Shown here: positions 15,372-25,683 of the stretch, one piece after another
Position numbering within the stretch: position 1 is the first letter of the stretch
Layout of the letters: every line of letters begins with the position of its first letter
DNA from: Paulinella micropora
Lineage: Eukaryota; Cercozoa; Imbricatea; Euglyphida
Assembly (NCBI GenBank): GCA_009731375.1
Contig: BJOX01000297.1
Coordinates: forward strand, 30,679 to 94,678
DNA: 64,000 bases
Reading direction: 5' to 3'
Program-made: the position numbers and the translations under genes
The notes under the pieces: generated by a model
What the model was told of the DNA's origin: nothing
Databases searched by the model: none
What the model saw: only the letters and a program-made list of their open reading frames with translations

Positions 15372-15582
15372 TAATATTTTCGTTGGGGGGGACATTTGGG
15401 AATGGCTTTCTGTTTCCTTTTTCAAACTGTTGCTTGGCTCTGACAGTCTGAGGTCCTACATTTTCCGCCATACTGGTTTTCTCTCTTTTGCCACGGTAGA
15501 GGAGGAAGATTAGGTTATTTTCAGAGTGCTTTGGAATTGGATGGACACAGTAAACTCCCCAGCTTGCATTAAACTCTAATGT

Positions 15583-15780
15583 TTAAGTGCATGCGCATGA
15601 TTGCCAAGTGGCAATGAAAAATAACTACTTTCAGAAGCAGGAAAAAATAAAAAAATTATTAAAAAATATTAAAAATTCATTATATTATTAATAAACCGGA
15701 CCCAAAACTTGAAAAAATTTAAAGAAAAGTTTAATATTGTTTAAGTGCATGTGCATGGTTGCCATGTGGCAATCGGATTT
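15583..15780. repeat. two piggyBac-type left ends
   Basis: TTAAGTGCATGCGCATG..TTGCCAAGTGGCAA starts at 15583; TTAAGTGCATGTGCATGG.TTGCCATGTGGCAA starts at 15741. Both are followed by similar CTTCAGAAG..GAAAAAAATAA sequence, so a ~160-bp end segment is tandemly duplicated. Confidence 0.75.
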
Positions 15781-16005
15781 CAAATACTTCAGAAGAAGAA
15801 AAAAATAATAAAATCGTGAAATTTATTAATAATACAGCTATTTCTTTCATTTTCAAGTATTAAAATAGAATAAAATTTATTACAAAAGTTTTTAGTGCCC
15901 AATGTCCATTGTCTGCCGCCCCCCCTTTGAAGATGATTTTCAGCTGAGTTGCCACCTGGCAACCACAAGGTCATTAAGAGTCAGATTGATTAATACGACG
16001 GCGTT

Positions 16006-16095
16006 TTACATTTTTTGAGGGATTCCGTGCTGTTTGTGCCACGAGTGACATGTTCGCCCGCCCCCCCCCACACAGCGGCACATCTGGCCCACAGG
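16006..16095 (-). pseudogene. C-terminal zinc-finger end of piggyBac transposase A
   Basis: Minus-strand frame GQMCRCVGGGGRTCHSWHKQHG then a TAA stop (16006-16008). It aligns with the C-terminal cysteine-rich end of transposase B (MALCGSKGRGYHAWHFKHG near 29300-29365). It lies exactly against the LTR at 16096. About 23 residues equivalent to the start of the finger in B are missing between this piece and the other half at 26705, so sequence was lost when the LTR element arrived or later. Confidence 0.75.
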
Positions 16096-16333
16096 TGTAT
16101 TGCCCCCAATGATAGCTCGTAAAAAGTCAGTAATACAACCAAACACAGTCCTCAAAAGATGAGAATGATGTCTCGTTATATTAGCTCAGTGAAGCAGAAA
16201 AGGAAAACTGCAACAGACCAGGAATAAAATGGCATCAGGTCCAATCCGGACAAATAATACTGAAAAACAAGCTGGTGCACCTGTCACCAGGAAAAGGTAC
16301 TTTTTACCGGCTATCCGGGGGGTGATGCCTACA
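16096..16333 (-). repeat. gypsy element 3' LTR
   Basis: 238 bp, TG at one end and CA at the other, matching 26470-26704. On the minus strand it starts TGTAGGCATCACCCCCC, directly after the polypurine tract. Confidence 0.92.
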
Positions 16334-16352
16334 GTACCCCCTCCCGATTTTA
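16334..16352 (-). promoter_or_regulatory. polypurine tract of the gypsy element
   Basis: Minus strand reads AAAATCGGGAGGGGGTAC immediately before the 3' LTR. A purine-rich tract in this position primes plus-strand DNA synthesis in LTR retrotransposons. Confidence 0.8.
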
Positions 16353-17175
16353 TGACGGAAATAGCATTTTCGTCATACACCTTCTGATTTCTTTCTGCAA
16401 ATAGTATGCGCTATGGAGTCATGCCACACAGCGCATCGACCCACGGATAGACGCTAAAAGACGATAAATATATCCTCATACGGCACGTCAAAGCGGATTC
16501 TCTAGCCTTTCTTGTAAATTTTGAACTCCTTCCCCTCAATTTCTTTTTTTTTCTTTTTTTTTTTGGCAGTATGTCAAGAACAAACGTACAATTAATAAAA
16601 AAATACAAGCAACGTGGTGCTGTAGTACGATTCCCCCTTTGATCTCCTTCTTCTTCTTATCATTATCATTATTATTATTATTATTCACAGGGAGATCGTA
16701 AGTACATTGTCTTTTTTAATGACATACCCTTGTATAAGGCGGATATCCTATGATATAGTATTAGGGGGCCAGTCCTAATAGCTATATCCGAAGTCGAGGT
16801 GTATGTACCCGACCCTGCGATATACCGACACAAGTAGAGATTGACCGTGCTCAGGTACGACAGTATATAATCTATCGTAAAAAATAATTTAATGAAAGTT
16901 TCAGAGAACATTTCATTTTCGAGAACATCATCCCAGGACTTGGAAAGGGTCATACCCGGGAACACCATCGCTCAATACACTAGCGATCCCCGTATACGGT
17001 GTAGTATCATCGTCGATCGACCTTTCGCACTCGTATGTTGCGATCGAATGCCAAGTTATATCACTGAGTCTTTTTAATATTCATATTGATAACTGATGAT
17101 GCATGATCAAATCATGATACGCCGTGGGCAATCAATCAGTTTATTTGAGACGCATAAAGAAAAATAGTTTCTTTG
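16353..17175. other. 3' non-coding part of gypsy element
   Basis: About 820 bp between the Pol stop and the polypurine tract. It holds a T-rich stretch near 16540 and an ATT repeat near 16660. No additional gene such as an envelope is recognisable. Confidence 0.7.
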
Positions 17176-20100
17176 TCACTGCCTTCGTCGTCTGGCGCGG
17201 ATTTCTTTGCCTGGTGGAGGACCACCAACAAAAGTCAGATCGAACTTTGACTGTTCGAGAATGTCCCAGATCTTATTAGGGATTCCGCCCAACGATAATT
17301 CAAAAGGGACATCAAGCACTCCTCTTGGCAGTGTCTGAATGGTCCACGCAGTGTAATCCTTGTCTCTGGGAGTAATTGTATCATCCCATGTCTCGAGACT
17401 TTTTGCGTCTTTATATACTGGCAGATAATGTCTTGCCTTTGGATCCTCAACCGGGTCCATACTTCTCCAGAACTGGAGTATCGGTTGTACTATCTTTGCG
17501 GCTGATGATATTTTGAGTGTCCGTGTGACACGCATCTGTCGTGGGACCGCCACGACCCGCATCAAGTATAAGTCTGAGAGAGTGTCATCAGCGACATGTT
17601 GTTCCGCTGGTCTCATCAGATAGAAAACATTTTTCACCCATGCGATGGTTGCTATCGCATCGCCTTCCTTCCATCGCTCATGGACAATCTCAACGTTGCC
17701 CGCGTTTGGGTCAGTGTCCGTCCCCTCCTCCTCCTGGTGGACGTCCTTTGATCTCATCGACCTCATCGCCTTCCTCGGTTGGTCGTTGATAAGATCATTC
17801 CGCGCTCTCCTTAGCTGCGCCTCTGTGATCTTCTCCTTCTTTCCGCTATGCTCTCGCGGAGACTTGGACTGAGTCCCCACCGCGCTTATGCGGTCAGTCT
17901 TCTCCTTGCTGTCCACCTCACTCTCCTCCTTCTCAGCTATCGGTGCCCGATAAGCATCGTCTTGGTCTATGCCAGCCTCCTTGTGGATGGGCGGCACCTC
18001 TTTGAAATCATCCTTCATCCGTTTTAACGCCTCCTCAACGGATTCATCTTCCAGTAAGAAGGGATCATACTTAATCAGCCTTCTTACATTCACAATTTGC
18101 ACCTTCCCTCTACCCCTGATCTTGTAATTCAGAGGTCCCGTCTGTTCCATAATCTGATAAGGTCCTTTCCAGTGAGTGAACAGCTTAGAGCTGACTCCCT
18201 TCGGGACTTGAGGATGGTACAATAGTACAATATCCCCGACCTGGAACTTGATCTGATCCAAGTGCGCTTGTCGCACCCCTTCAGCATCAGTCTTTCGGCG
18301 CTCCGCCTCTCTATGCGCCCTGACTATTTGTTCCGCCTCCATCTTCACTCTAAGTCTCATCCCAAACAACTCATCCGCATCCGCCCAAGTGTCTTTTGGG
18401 TGAAGGAGCGAAGTCGGGATATCAGGCTCACGCCCATATACTAACTGATATGGCGAGATTGAGCTCTTCGAGCCTCCTAACGCCGTAGAGGGTAGACAGT
18501 TCATTGCAAACGCAAATGATGGTGCTGCCTCGACCCATGCTCTTTGATTCTCCTTCTTCGTGCAATACATCTTTAGCGAGGCTTTGAGGGGTCTGTGTAC
18601 CCGCTCGATTTTCCCATTTGCTCGCGGGTTATAGGCAGTAACATATTGCCATTTCATCCCGTAATACTTAGATAGTTTGTCGATGACCTCGTTATTAAAG
18701 TCCGAGCCTCGATCAGAACATATCTTTCTTGGTACTCCGATCTGTGAGATGATCCTATCGATCAGCGCCTCGGCCGTCGTCTTGCCGGTAACGTCTTTGA
18801 CAGGGATGATCCACACATAGTTGGTGGCTCTGTCAATAGCCGTAAGGAGGTATTTGTAACCATCCTTCGATTCTGGGAAAGGTCCCACATGATCAATGTG
18901 TATAAACTCAAACATCCCCGCATGAAGAGGAAATTCGCCAATCAGGCCGAAATTTGCCTTCAGTGGTGTTTTGTTTATCTTGCACGGGATGCATGCATCC
19001 ACCGCCTGATCTATCTCCTCCTTCATCTTCTTCCACCAGAATCGCCTCGCTACGAACATATGAGTTCGTTGTCGACCCGGATGCGCCAAAAGTGGGCAAT
19101 TGTGGGCTGCGACAAATATAAATCGTCTCAGACTCTCCGGTACCCAAAGGGTCCATTTGTCCGGCTGTGACGCATAGCGACCGTGAAGGCCCTTGTACCA
19201 CAGTAGACCATCTCTCCATCCCATCTCCTTCATCTGATCTTTGATCGCTTTCGTCATCCGTAGCTCATCCGGGTTCTGATATAACTGTATCAGTTCTTTA
19301 AACTCCGGATCTTGAGCCTGTTGTTGCCTCCATGCGGTAGGCGAGGCTATATGGATAGTACCATCTTCTAGCCGTACCCCGATTCTTTCCGGGTCATCGT
19401 CTAGGTCACTTCTCCGCTCTTGAGGAGGCTCCGCATAAACTTCCTGCGTCTCCTCTTCCTCTCTTATGTTCGCCTTCGCATTCTCATATACCTCATAGGA
19501 CCACTCAGCGTCCTCCTGGGTATGTAGCTCACAACATATCCCGTGATCCGGGCCTTGTGGACTGTACCGTAGACCTGTGCGGTCATATCGGACTCCACTC
19601 GCCATCTCCATCGCCTCAATGTGGCTGACCTCATACACCTTGTCAGTGGACAAGTCTTCCATCTCCACCGTGGACACCAACGCCGATACTTCTGAGTTAA
19701 ACTCTAGCCTAGAGAGGCTATCAGCGACCACATTTCGCTTTCCCGGTAGATGGACCATTGTAAAATCGAAACAAGACAAGAACGCTTGCCACCGCGCCAG
19801 CCGTCCCGTCTGTTCATGATTCATCAACCATAACAGGTTATGATGATCAGTTCTGACAGTAAATTGAGGTCCTCCCCACAAATACTCTCTGAGCCTCTTG
19901 AGGGCCCATACTACCGCCAACGCCTCTCTTTGCCTTGTGCAATAGTTTCTCTCCGCCGCACACAACTTCCTACTAATAAACATGATTGGGCGTAATTTCT
20001 TCTCCTCATCCTCTTGTTGTAATACAGCCCCAATCGCAAACTTAGATGCGTCTGTATCGACTACGAATTGTTTCGTAAAGTCGGGCATCGTTAACACCAG

Positions 20101-22956
20101 TCCTCCGTCTTTCGGGTCTTTGTAAATGAGATCTTTGAGCGCATGAAACGCTTGCAAAGCCTCTTCGTCCCACTTCTCAAAGTCTCCAAAATCTATCATT
20201 TTCTCCACTTTAGCCCGTGTTGCACCCCAATCGGGTATAAACTGGCTATAGTATTGCGCCATCGCAAGGAATGAGTGCAATTCAGTGCGGTTCTTCGGTA
20301 TCGGTCGATTCATAATCTCCTCCCTCTTCTCTTTGGATATCGAGACTCGATTATGGGAGATCTCGTACCCTAAGTATGTCACACTCGTCTTGGCAAGTTG
20401 ACACTTCTTTAGATTGCACTTCAGGCCAAAAGCTCCGATGCGCCTGAATATATCGGACAAATGATCGATATGCTCCTCCATTGTGTTAGAGTATACGATA
20501 ATGTCATCGATATAGCAAAATGCATATTCTCCCGCCTTCTGTCCCCGCCTTCTCATAAAGCCACCGTCAGACAAATCATCGTACTGACTGCTCAACATCT
20601 TCTGCATCGCCTTCTGGAAAAGTCCTGGGGCTTGCTTGAGGCCCATCGGAAGCACTTTCCATTGGTATATTTCCATACCCACCACAAACGCCGTCAGCCA
20701 TCTGGACTTTTCCTCCAGTGGTATCTGCCAGAAGCCATTCTTAAGGTCAATGACCGAATAGAATTTTGCATTCCGCAGTACTCTCCTTCCTTCTTCTAAT
20801 GTCGGGAGAGGATTTCTCTCTTCCTCCAGCACCTTGTTAACACGAGCATAGTTAACTGTCAGGCGCCATTCTCCTCCTGGCTTCGGCACTATTCTCGGTT
20901 GTGAGACTATTGGAGATGTTGATCTCTCAATAAAGTCCTCATTGAGCAGCTGTCTTGCTAGCTCCTCCGCTATCTTCGCCTCATGTATACTCAAATTCGC
21001 CCTTCGTGGTGCCGGTGACGGCTCCGCACCCGGTATTTTGTAAATAACCGCAGTGAAATCTTCAGGCTTGACACCACCTGCATGTGGAGGGTCAAAAATT
21101 TCCTTGTTCGCCTCTAATTTGGCTTTTAAAAGCTCCTTCTCCTTCTCCGTGCCTACTCCTTCTTCCAATATTTTCCGCGCCGCCTCTTGAAAATCTTCAT
21201 CAGACATCTGCTTATGCTGCTTGAGGGGTTCTCTGTCCTCCTCCAAGCCTAAGTCCTCTTCCGAGACATCATCTAGGCCCGTCTTTTCATACGTGACCGT
21301 GTCCGGCTCATCATCTTTACCGAGCTCCACCAGCATGTCAATGAGTCTCGCGTATTGCAAAGGAGCTTTACGGGTGTAAAAACCATCAAAGCATGTGAAT
21401 GCTTGCGGTATCAATTTCAACTTGTCGAGGTCTCTGAGCTTCCGCTTGTATGCACTGCTCTGCTCACGAGTTCCCATACGACAAGCCACCACTAGCTGTT
21501 GCTTGCGAGAGGGTACCGGTATAGGATGATCAATAAGCCGGTCCCTTATTTCCTGCGCCCATATCGCCTTCTCATTATATGGCAGGATAATAGTATACGG
21601 CTTATTATTTTCGAATAAAGTCCGTAAGCATTTCTTCACTTCAGACAGTGAACGCGGCCACGTGGGCTCGTCACCCCAGAAATCAGTAATAAAACTTTTA
21701 ATAGTTTCTGGTGGAGTATCCGGGATTCGCCCCGTTCTCCTTGGTACAAACGCCTCCCTTTTTTCTTCTCCTACTTTCGCATGGAAACAGTATCCGTTAG
21801 TAATATGGACATCTGTTCCTACTCCTTCCGCGAATCTCGCCAACGACGGGCTTCTTTGTGCGACACATATAATCTCCTCCTTTCGCTTCTCGATTAAGTC
21901 ATCAATAGACTTTTTGTCCCAATGGCATGTCGGAACTGTGACAGTGCACACTTGGGATTCCCAATTGTCGGTCCAGGACAGTTCATCCGGTCTTACGACA
22001 TGGGGGTGAACGTACACCTCAAGTGCCTCATGTGCGATGGCCATCTTTTTGTGATCCGTCGCTAGACTCAGCTCATAAGCCTCATAAGAGTCAGTAGCGT
22101 TGAAGGGATCAATATCGTTCTCTTCTCCTCTTTTTACTCCATATATCACTCGCCGTGCGGCGCAATCAATCACAGCCCCCATCGTAGCCAATTGGTCATA
22201 CGATAGTAATATTGACCCGTGGTAACCGGGGACGACATAGAGGTCCATACGGTATACTCGTGCGGATTTCAATTTAAAGGTCAGTGTGATGATTCCCGTG
22301 ATATCCGTCCGGCTGCTCACTCCTTTGAGAGTGCCCGTTGACTTTTTCATATTTCCGTCCACCCAGTCCCGGTATCGATTAAAAAACTTCCTGCCGACAA
22401 TATTAATATTCGCCATCGTATCATTACCAACTTTTAATATTGTCTTCAATGTTTCACAATAAAGTTCCGTATAACACAGAGCATCGGGCCTGTGTATATT
22501 GGCTGCGAGAACAAGAACTTTACGTTCCAAATTTTGGAGTCTTGTCTCTAAGTTTTTCAACTCCTCCTTCTTCTCCTCCTGCTTCACCTCATTAACATTT
22601 TTATTATTCTGCGGTACTGGTGCGTTTACTATTTGAGCGACATTGTCTTGTGGTACTTGAGTACACACATTGTCTTTTTGCTCGCCACCCGCCGCGACCG
22701 TAGACATTGAGTCTGTTCGTGGTTGTTTGCTTGGCCGAGGCGATACGTCTGCCATTGGCCTCCTCGCCTCCATCGCAAGTCTCGCCTTCCTATTTGCATC
22801 AGTTATCATTGGTAACCGTGCTGTATGAACGGGTATGAGACTACCTTGGGGCTGCAGTCTCTGTGTACCCACATCTTTGTTTTCACATAGAGGAAGCGTT
22901 GGCCCAGTCTGCACAACAGCATTAGAAAGCACTGTGACTTTAGGGTTAAACTTCAC
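17176..22956 (-). CDS. pol: gypsy Pol polyprotein (PR-RT-RNase H-IN)
   Basis: About 1926 codons. Protease region near residues 165-270, with NDTMANINIV where DTG is usual, and YHGSILLSYDQL. RT near 640-880 with CYIDDIIVYS (Asp ~817/818). RNase H near 960-1080 starting VDTDASKFAIGAVLQQ. Integrase has an HHCC finger (HNCPLLAHPG...CIPCK), then Asp 1355 (HIDHVGP), Asp 1415 (SDRGSDF) and Glu 1451 (NGKIERV), with 35 residues between the last two. A GPY-like module (FTHWKGPYQIM) is near 1600. The last ~250 residues match nothing I recognise. The frame is the same as Gag's and follows Gag's TGA without an ATG close by. The nominal first codon is GTG, so Pol is most likely made by stop readthrough; positions here count from that GTG. 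Confidence 0.93.
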   Translation of the reverse strand: MKFNPKVTVLSNAVVQTGPTLPLCENKDVGTQRLQPQGSLIPVHTARLPMITDANRKARLAMEARRPMADVSPRPSKQPRTDSMSTVAAGGEQKDNVCTQVPQDNVAQIVNAPVPQNNKNVNEVKQEEKKEELKNLETRLQNLERKVLVLAANIHRPDALCYTELYCETLKTILKVGNDTMANINIVGRKFFNRYRDWVDGNMKKSTGTLKGVSSRTDITGIITLTFKLKSARVYRMDLYVVPGYHGSILLSYDQLATMGAVIDCAARRVIYGVKRGEENDIDPFNATDSYEAYELSLATDHKKMAIAHEALEVYVHPHVVRPDELSWTDNWESQVCTVTVPTCHWDKKSIDDLIEKRKEEIICVAQRSPSLARFAEGVGTDVHITNGYCFHAKVGEEKREAFVPRRTGRIPDTPPETIKSFITDFWGDEPTWPRSLSEVKKCLRTLFENNKPYTIILPYNEKAIWAQEIRDRLIDHPIPVPSRKQQLVVACRMGTREQSSAYKRKLRDLDKLKLIPQAFTCFDGFYTRKAPLQYARLIDMLVELGKDDEPDTVTYEKTGLDDVSEEDLGLEEDREPLKQHKQMSDEDFQEAARKILEEGVGTEKEKELLKAKLEANKEIFDPPHAGGVKPEDFTAVIYKIPGAEPSPAPRRANLSIHEAKIAEELARQLLNEDFIERSTSPIVSQPRIVPKPGGEWRLTVNYARVNKVLEEERNPLPTLEEGRRVLRNAKFYSVIDLKNGFWQIPLEEKSRWLTAFVVGMEIYQWKVLPMGLKQAPGLFQKAMQKMLSSQYDDLSDGGFMRRRGQKAGEYAFCYIDDIIVYSNTMEEHIDHLSDIFRRIGAFGLKCNLKKCQLAKTSVTYLGYEISHNRVSISKEKREEIMNRPIPKNRTELHSFLAMAQYYSQFIPDWGATRAKVEKMIDFGDFEKWDEEALQAFHALKDLIYKDPKDGGLVLTMPDFTKQFVVDTDASKFAIGAVLQQEDEEKKLRPIMFISRKLCAAERNYCTRQREALAVVWALKRLREYLWGGPQFTVRTDHHNLLWLMNHEQTGRLARWQAFLSCFDFTMVHLPGKRNVVADSLSRLEFNSEVSALVSTVEMEDLSTDKVYEVSHIEAMEMASGVRYDRTGLRYSPQGPDHGICCELHTQEDAEWSYEVYENAKANIREEEETQEVYAEPPQERRSDLDDDPERIGVRLEDGTIHIASPTAWRQQQAQDPEFKELIQLYQNPDELRMTKAIKDQMKEMGWRDGLLWYKGLHGRYASQPDKWTLWVPESLRRFIFVAAHNCPLLAHPGRQRTHMFVARRFWWKKMKEEIDQAVDACIPCKINKTPLKANFGLIGEFPLHAGMFEFIHIDHVGPFPESKDGYKYLLTAIDRATNYVWIIPVKDVTGKTTAEALIDRIISQIGVPRKICSDRGSDFNNEVIDKLSKYYGMKWQYVTAYNPRANGKIERVHRPLKASLKMYCTKKENQRAWVEAAPSFAFAMNCLPSTALGGSKSSISPYQLVYGREPDIPTSLLHPKDTWADADELFGMRLRVKMEAEQIVRAHREAERRKTDAEGVRQAHLDQIKFQVGDIVLLYHPQVPKGVSSKLFTHWKGPYQIMEQTGPLNYKIRGRGKVQIVNVRRLIKYDPFLLEDESVEEALKRMKDDFKEVPPIHKEAGIDQDDAYRAPIAEKEESEVDSKEKTDRISAVGTQSKSPREHSGKKEKITEAQLRRARNDLINDQPRKAMRSMRSKDVHQEEEGTDTDPNAGNVEIVHERWKEGDAIATIAWVKNVFYLMRPAEQHVADDTLSDLYLMRVVAVPRQMRVTRTLKISSAAKIVQPILQFWRSMDPVEDPKARHYLPVYKDAKSLETWDDTITPRDKDYTAWTIQTLPRGVLDVPFELSLGGIPNKIWDILEQSKFDLTFVGGPPPGKEIRARRRRQ

Positions 22957-22989
22957 AGTCTTCTCCTTCCTCTCTTCTTCCCCCTCCAG

Positions 22990-25683
22990 TCATTCCACCA
23001 CCTCGAAACGATTACCTTGAGTAGTGTCCGGGTAGGATGACGTATCGGTCTCCGAGGCAGTGTTGTAGGCCTGAGCTCGACCGAAATTTGGGTTGGAGCT
23101 TGCCCACGAGCCTCCTCCTCCTCTGGGTGGGGGGGCTGGAGCTCGAACAGCTCTCCCTCCATAAGGGGTATATCCCCGACCTCCTCCTCTTCCTCTCTGA
23201 GGGGTTCCCTGCCACCTCGAGGCTCCTCTCCATGTTCCTCGTCCTCGTCCTCCTCCTCCTCCTCCTCCTCCTCCTCCTCCTGCTCCTCCTTCTCGTCCTC
23301 TTTGAGAGGCCTTTAAGTTCTTTTGTCTCTCCCTTTCCTCCTTCTTCTCCTTCATCCTCTTCATGTAGGTAATGATTGCCTCTCGTAACTCCTCATCATC
23401 ACACATATTGGCATACCAACCTTCGTTCACAGCGGCAATCTGAAGCATATTGAAAAGGCCCGGTTCCTTGCCTTCCGTCCTGCTCAGAAAATTTGCCCTT
23501 GCTGTTGGGTTCTGCCTATCATGATTGAAAGAGCAGTCTCTGTTCTCCATCTGTGCCTTACACTGCAAGCCCGCGAACCACCTCCAACATGCGGTCTTCA
23601 GGTCTGGCTCTCTCTGTCTCTTCCAACCGGCAACTCTGTTTGTGTACGTGGCTTGTGCGCCAACAGGTACACCGCCTGCCTGTGCCGTATGTGCCTCCGT
23701 GAGCGAGTCCATGTTTGAGCATGCACTCATCACTTCTTGAAACAGTGCTGACGGAGCAACGCTTTGAACCGTATTTTCGAACACGTGTGTCTCGAGGAAG
23801 TTCTTGGACTTCACTGAGCTAAACGTCGAGCATTGTTGTATGAGCTGAGTAAGCTTACTCGGGTTAACTGTGTGTAACGCCGAAAAGAAATAGAGGATGA
23901 TCGACTTGCGGCCATAGAATAGCCCATAGGAGGAAACTACCTCCGTAAGGGTCGCCGCCAAGCCAACAGCACTCCTCAAACTCATCGCCACTGTCTCAAA
24001 GATTTCAAATCCTATGAGAGTACCAGTGCAGAGATGCTGGTATCCATGAGATTGAAAATATGAAATGAGTGTGGCCACCGCCAGTTCACACTGAGCGTCT
24101 AGGCCTGTTGCATTGTTTCTCTTAATCTCCTCCTTCTTTCTCAAAAACTTGTACTGTGTCAGATCAAATCCCTCCGAGACTAGAGATTGGTCAAAAACAG
24201 TAACAAGGGCCTCGTATTCCTGCGTTTCGTCGCAAGGAAAAGCCTTCATGCAGGCATTGATCTCTTTGAGCTTGCTCAAAAGCGAAGCATCAGAGTCTTT
24301 GTCTGAGCTCGTCTTGGCATATAGCATGAGACTTGCCACTCCTCCTTTCTTCCCCTTGAAGGCATTTATGATGTTCTGTCTGTCCTTCTTCTCCGTGTTT
24401 GTGACCACCACCGTAGTTGAGCCCGAGGGTGCAGGGGCTGGTGGGGCAGGAGCTGGTGGGGTCAAATATGTCGGAGGGTGTGTCTTTGCACCACTCACTT
24501 TTGCTTTCATTCTTTCCAGTCTCATCGTCTTCTCGAACTCCTCATTCTCTTTCGCCTTCTTCTTCTCAGATATCACCAGCTTTTGAGCATGAGTGATAAA
24601 GGCCACCAATTCAGAAGCAGATCTGAGAAAATTATATTTCTCCACATATTGGTCAACACCTGCTTTGTTGGCGACCGGTGGTGCGTTACTAAGTGATTTA
24701 AGGACAGAGTGATCCTTGGTAGGAATCCATCTCTTCCATGCCTCCTTGTGCAGTAACGCACCCATCAACAGTCTGATCTTGGTCAGAACTCTGTCGGTCT
24801 TCTCTAACTCATCAATCACAGGATGAGTTTCTCCTGCTGCCTTAATGCTTTTTTCCATCTCTGCCTTCCCCTCCTCCAAGGCCTTTATTTCCATTGTAAA
24901 AAAATGAAATATGCCACTCGAGTTTTTCGAACCCAGATTGGTCTTCATTTTTGTTACATCGACTGCCTCCTGACCAGTCGCGAGGAATCTGGCCGTTGCT
25001 CTTGGGTTTGTGTACTGGAGGTAACCCTCACATCGTGGGCCGTATGTACGTTCCCAAATCAGGGTTTGAGTGTACACCCCAAAGATAGCATCGAGTAATT
25101 CAAGGTGGGTGTGTGTGTCCCCAAACTTGATATGCTGTATCTTCTTTCTCTCTTCTGGATCAGAGACCAGTTTGCCGAGGAGCTGTGCTGTGTTTGATAA
25201 TAGGATATAGACATCCTTTTTAGCACGACTTTTCTCTCTTCTTTGATCCTGAGGGATCCACACATAGGTATCCTTCTCTACCCCCATCTTGTTATCAAAC
25301 TCTTCTTTAGTGAGGTCATAGTGGTCTTGCACCCACTGTTGTTCCTCCACTGTGATCTCCTCTCCATCACTATGAATCAAGTCGATCATTTTTCGTCCTC
25401 CTCCTCCCGTGTAGGCAGGTGGTAAGGGATTACCATATGCTCCTCCTCCTCCCGTCTCTTCTTGTTCAAATCCTCCTTCATCTTCGTCTCCTCCATATCT
25501 TCCTTCATCATCCCAGCCCTCTTCTACTCCTCCTCCTACTCCTTCATCTCCTCCTCCTCCTTCATTCAATCCTCCTCCTCCTCCTTCATTCAATCCTCTT
25601 CCTCCTCCTCCTCCTGCTTCTTCTTCTTCTCTTCTTTGATCTGCCTCCGAGAATTCACTCACTTCGGCGGTCTCTGTCGACAT
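22990..25683 (-). CDS. gag: gypsy Gag with a CCCH zinc finger
   Basis: 897 codons from an ATG at 25683, ending in TGA. The N-terminus is acidic and glycine/glutamate-rich, the middle is helical and capsid-like. Near residues 698-720 is a CWRWFAGLQC...CSFNH finger (Cx8Cx8Cx3H), followed by an RG/GGG-rich tail near 790-890. Gag packages element RNA into particles. Most gypsy Gags use a CCHC zinc knuckle; here a CCCH-like finger with a basic Gly-Arg tail takes its place, presumably as the RNA-binding end. The TGA is followed by CTG and the frame stays open into Pol (see findings). Confidence 0.85.
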   Translation of the reverse strand: MSTETAEVSEFSEADQRREEEEAGGGGGRGLNEGGGGGLNEGGGGDEGVGGGVEEGWDDEGRYGGDEDEGGFEQEETGGGGAYGNPLPPAYTGGGGRKMIDLIHSDGEEITVEEQQWVQDHYDLTKEEFDNKMGVEKDTYVWIPQDQRREKSRAKKDVYILLSNTAQLLGKLVSDPEERKKIQHIKFGDTHTHLELLDAIFGVYTQTLIWERTYGPRCEGYLQYTNPRATARFLATGQEAVDVTKMKTNLGSKNSSGIFHFFTMEIKALEEGKAEMEKSIKAAGETHPVIDELEKTDRVLTKIRLLMGALLHKEAWKRWIPTKDHSVLKSLSNAPPVANKAGVDQYVEKYNFLRSASELVAFITHAQKLVISEKKKAKENEEFEKTMRLERMKAKVSGAKTHPPTYLTPPAPAPPAPAPSGSTTVVVTNTEKKDRQNIINAFKGKKGGVASLMLYAKTSSDKDSDASLLSKLKEINACMKAFPCDETQEYEALVTVFDQSLVSEGFDLTQYKFLRKKEEIKRNNATGLDAQCELAVATLISYFQSHGYQHLCTGTLIGFEIFETVAMSLRSAVGLAATLTEVVSSYGLFYGRKSIILYFFSALHTVNPSKLTQLIQQCSTFSSVKSKNFLETHVFENTVQSVAPSALFQEVMSACSNMDSLTEAHTAQAGGVPVGAQATYTNRVAGWKRQREPDLKTACWRWFAGLQCKAQMENRDCSFNHDRQNPTARANFLSRTEGKEPGLFNMLQIAAVNEGWYANMCDDEELREAIITYMKRMKEKKEERERQKNLKASQRGREGGAGGGGGGGGGGGRGRGTWRGASRWQGTPQRGRGGGRGYTPYGGRAVRAPAPPPRGGGGSWASSNPNFGRAQAYNTASETDTSSYPDTTQGNRFEVVE

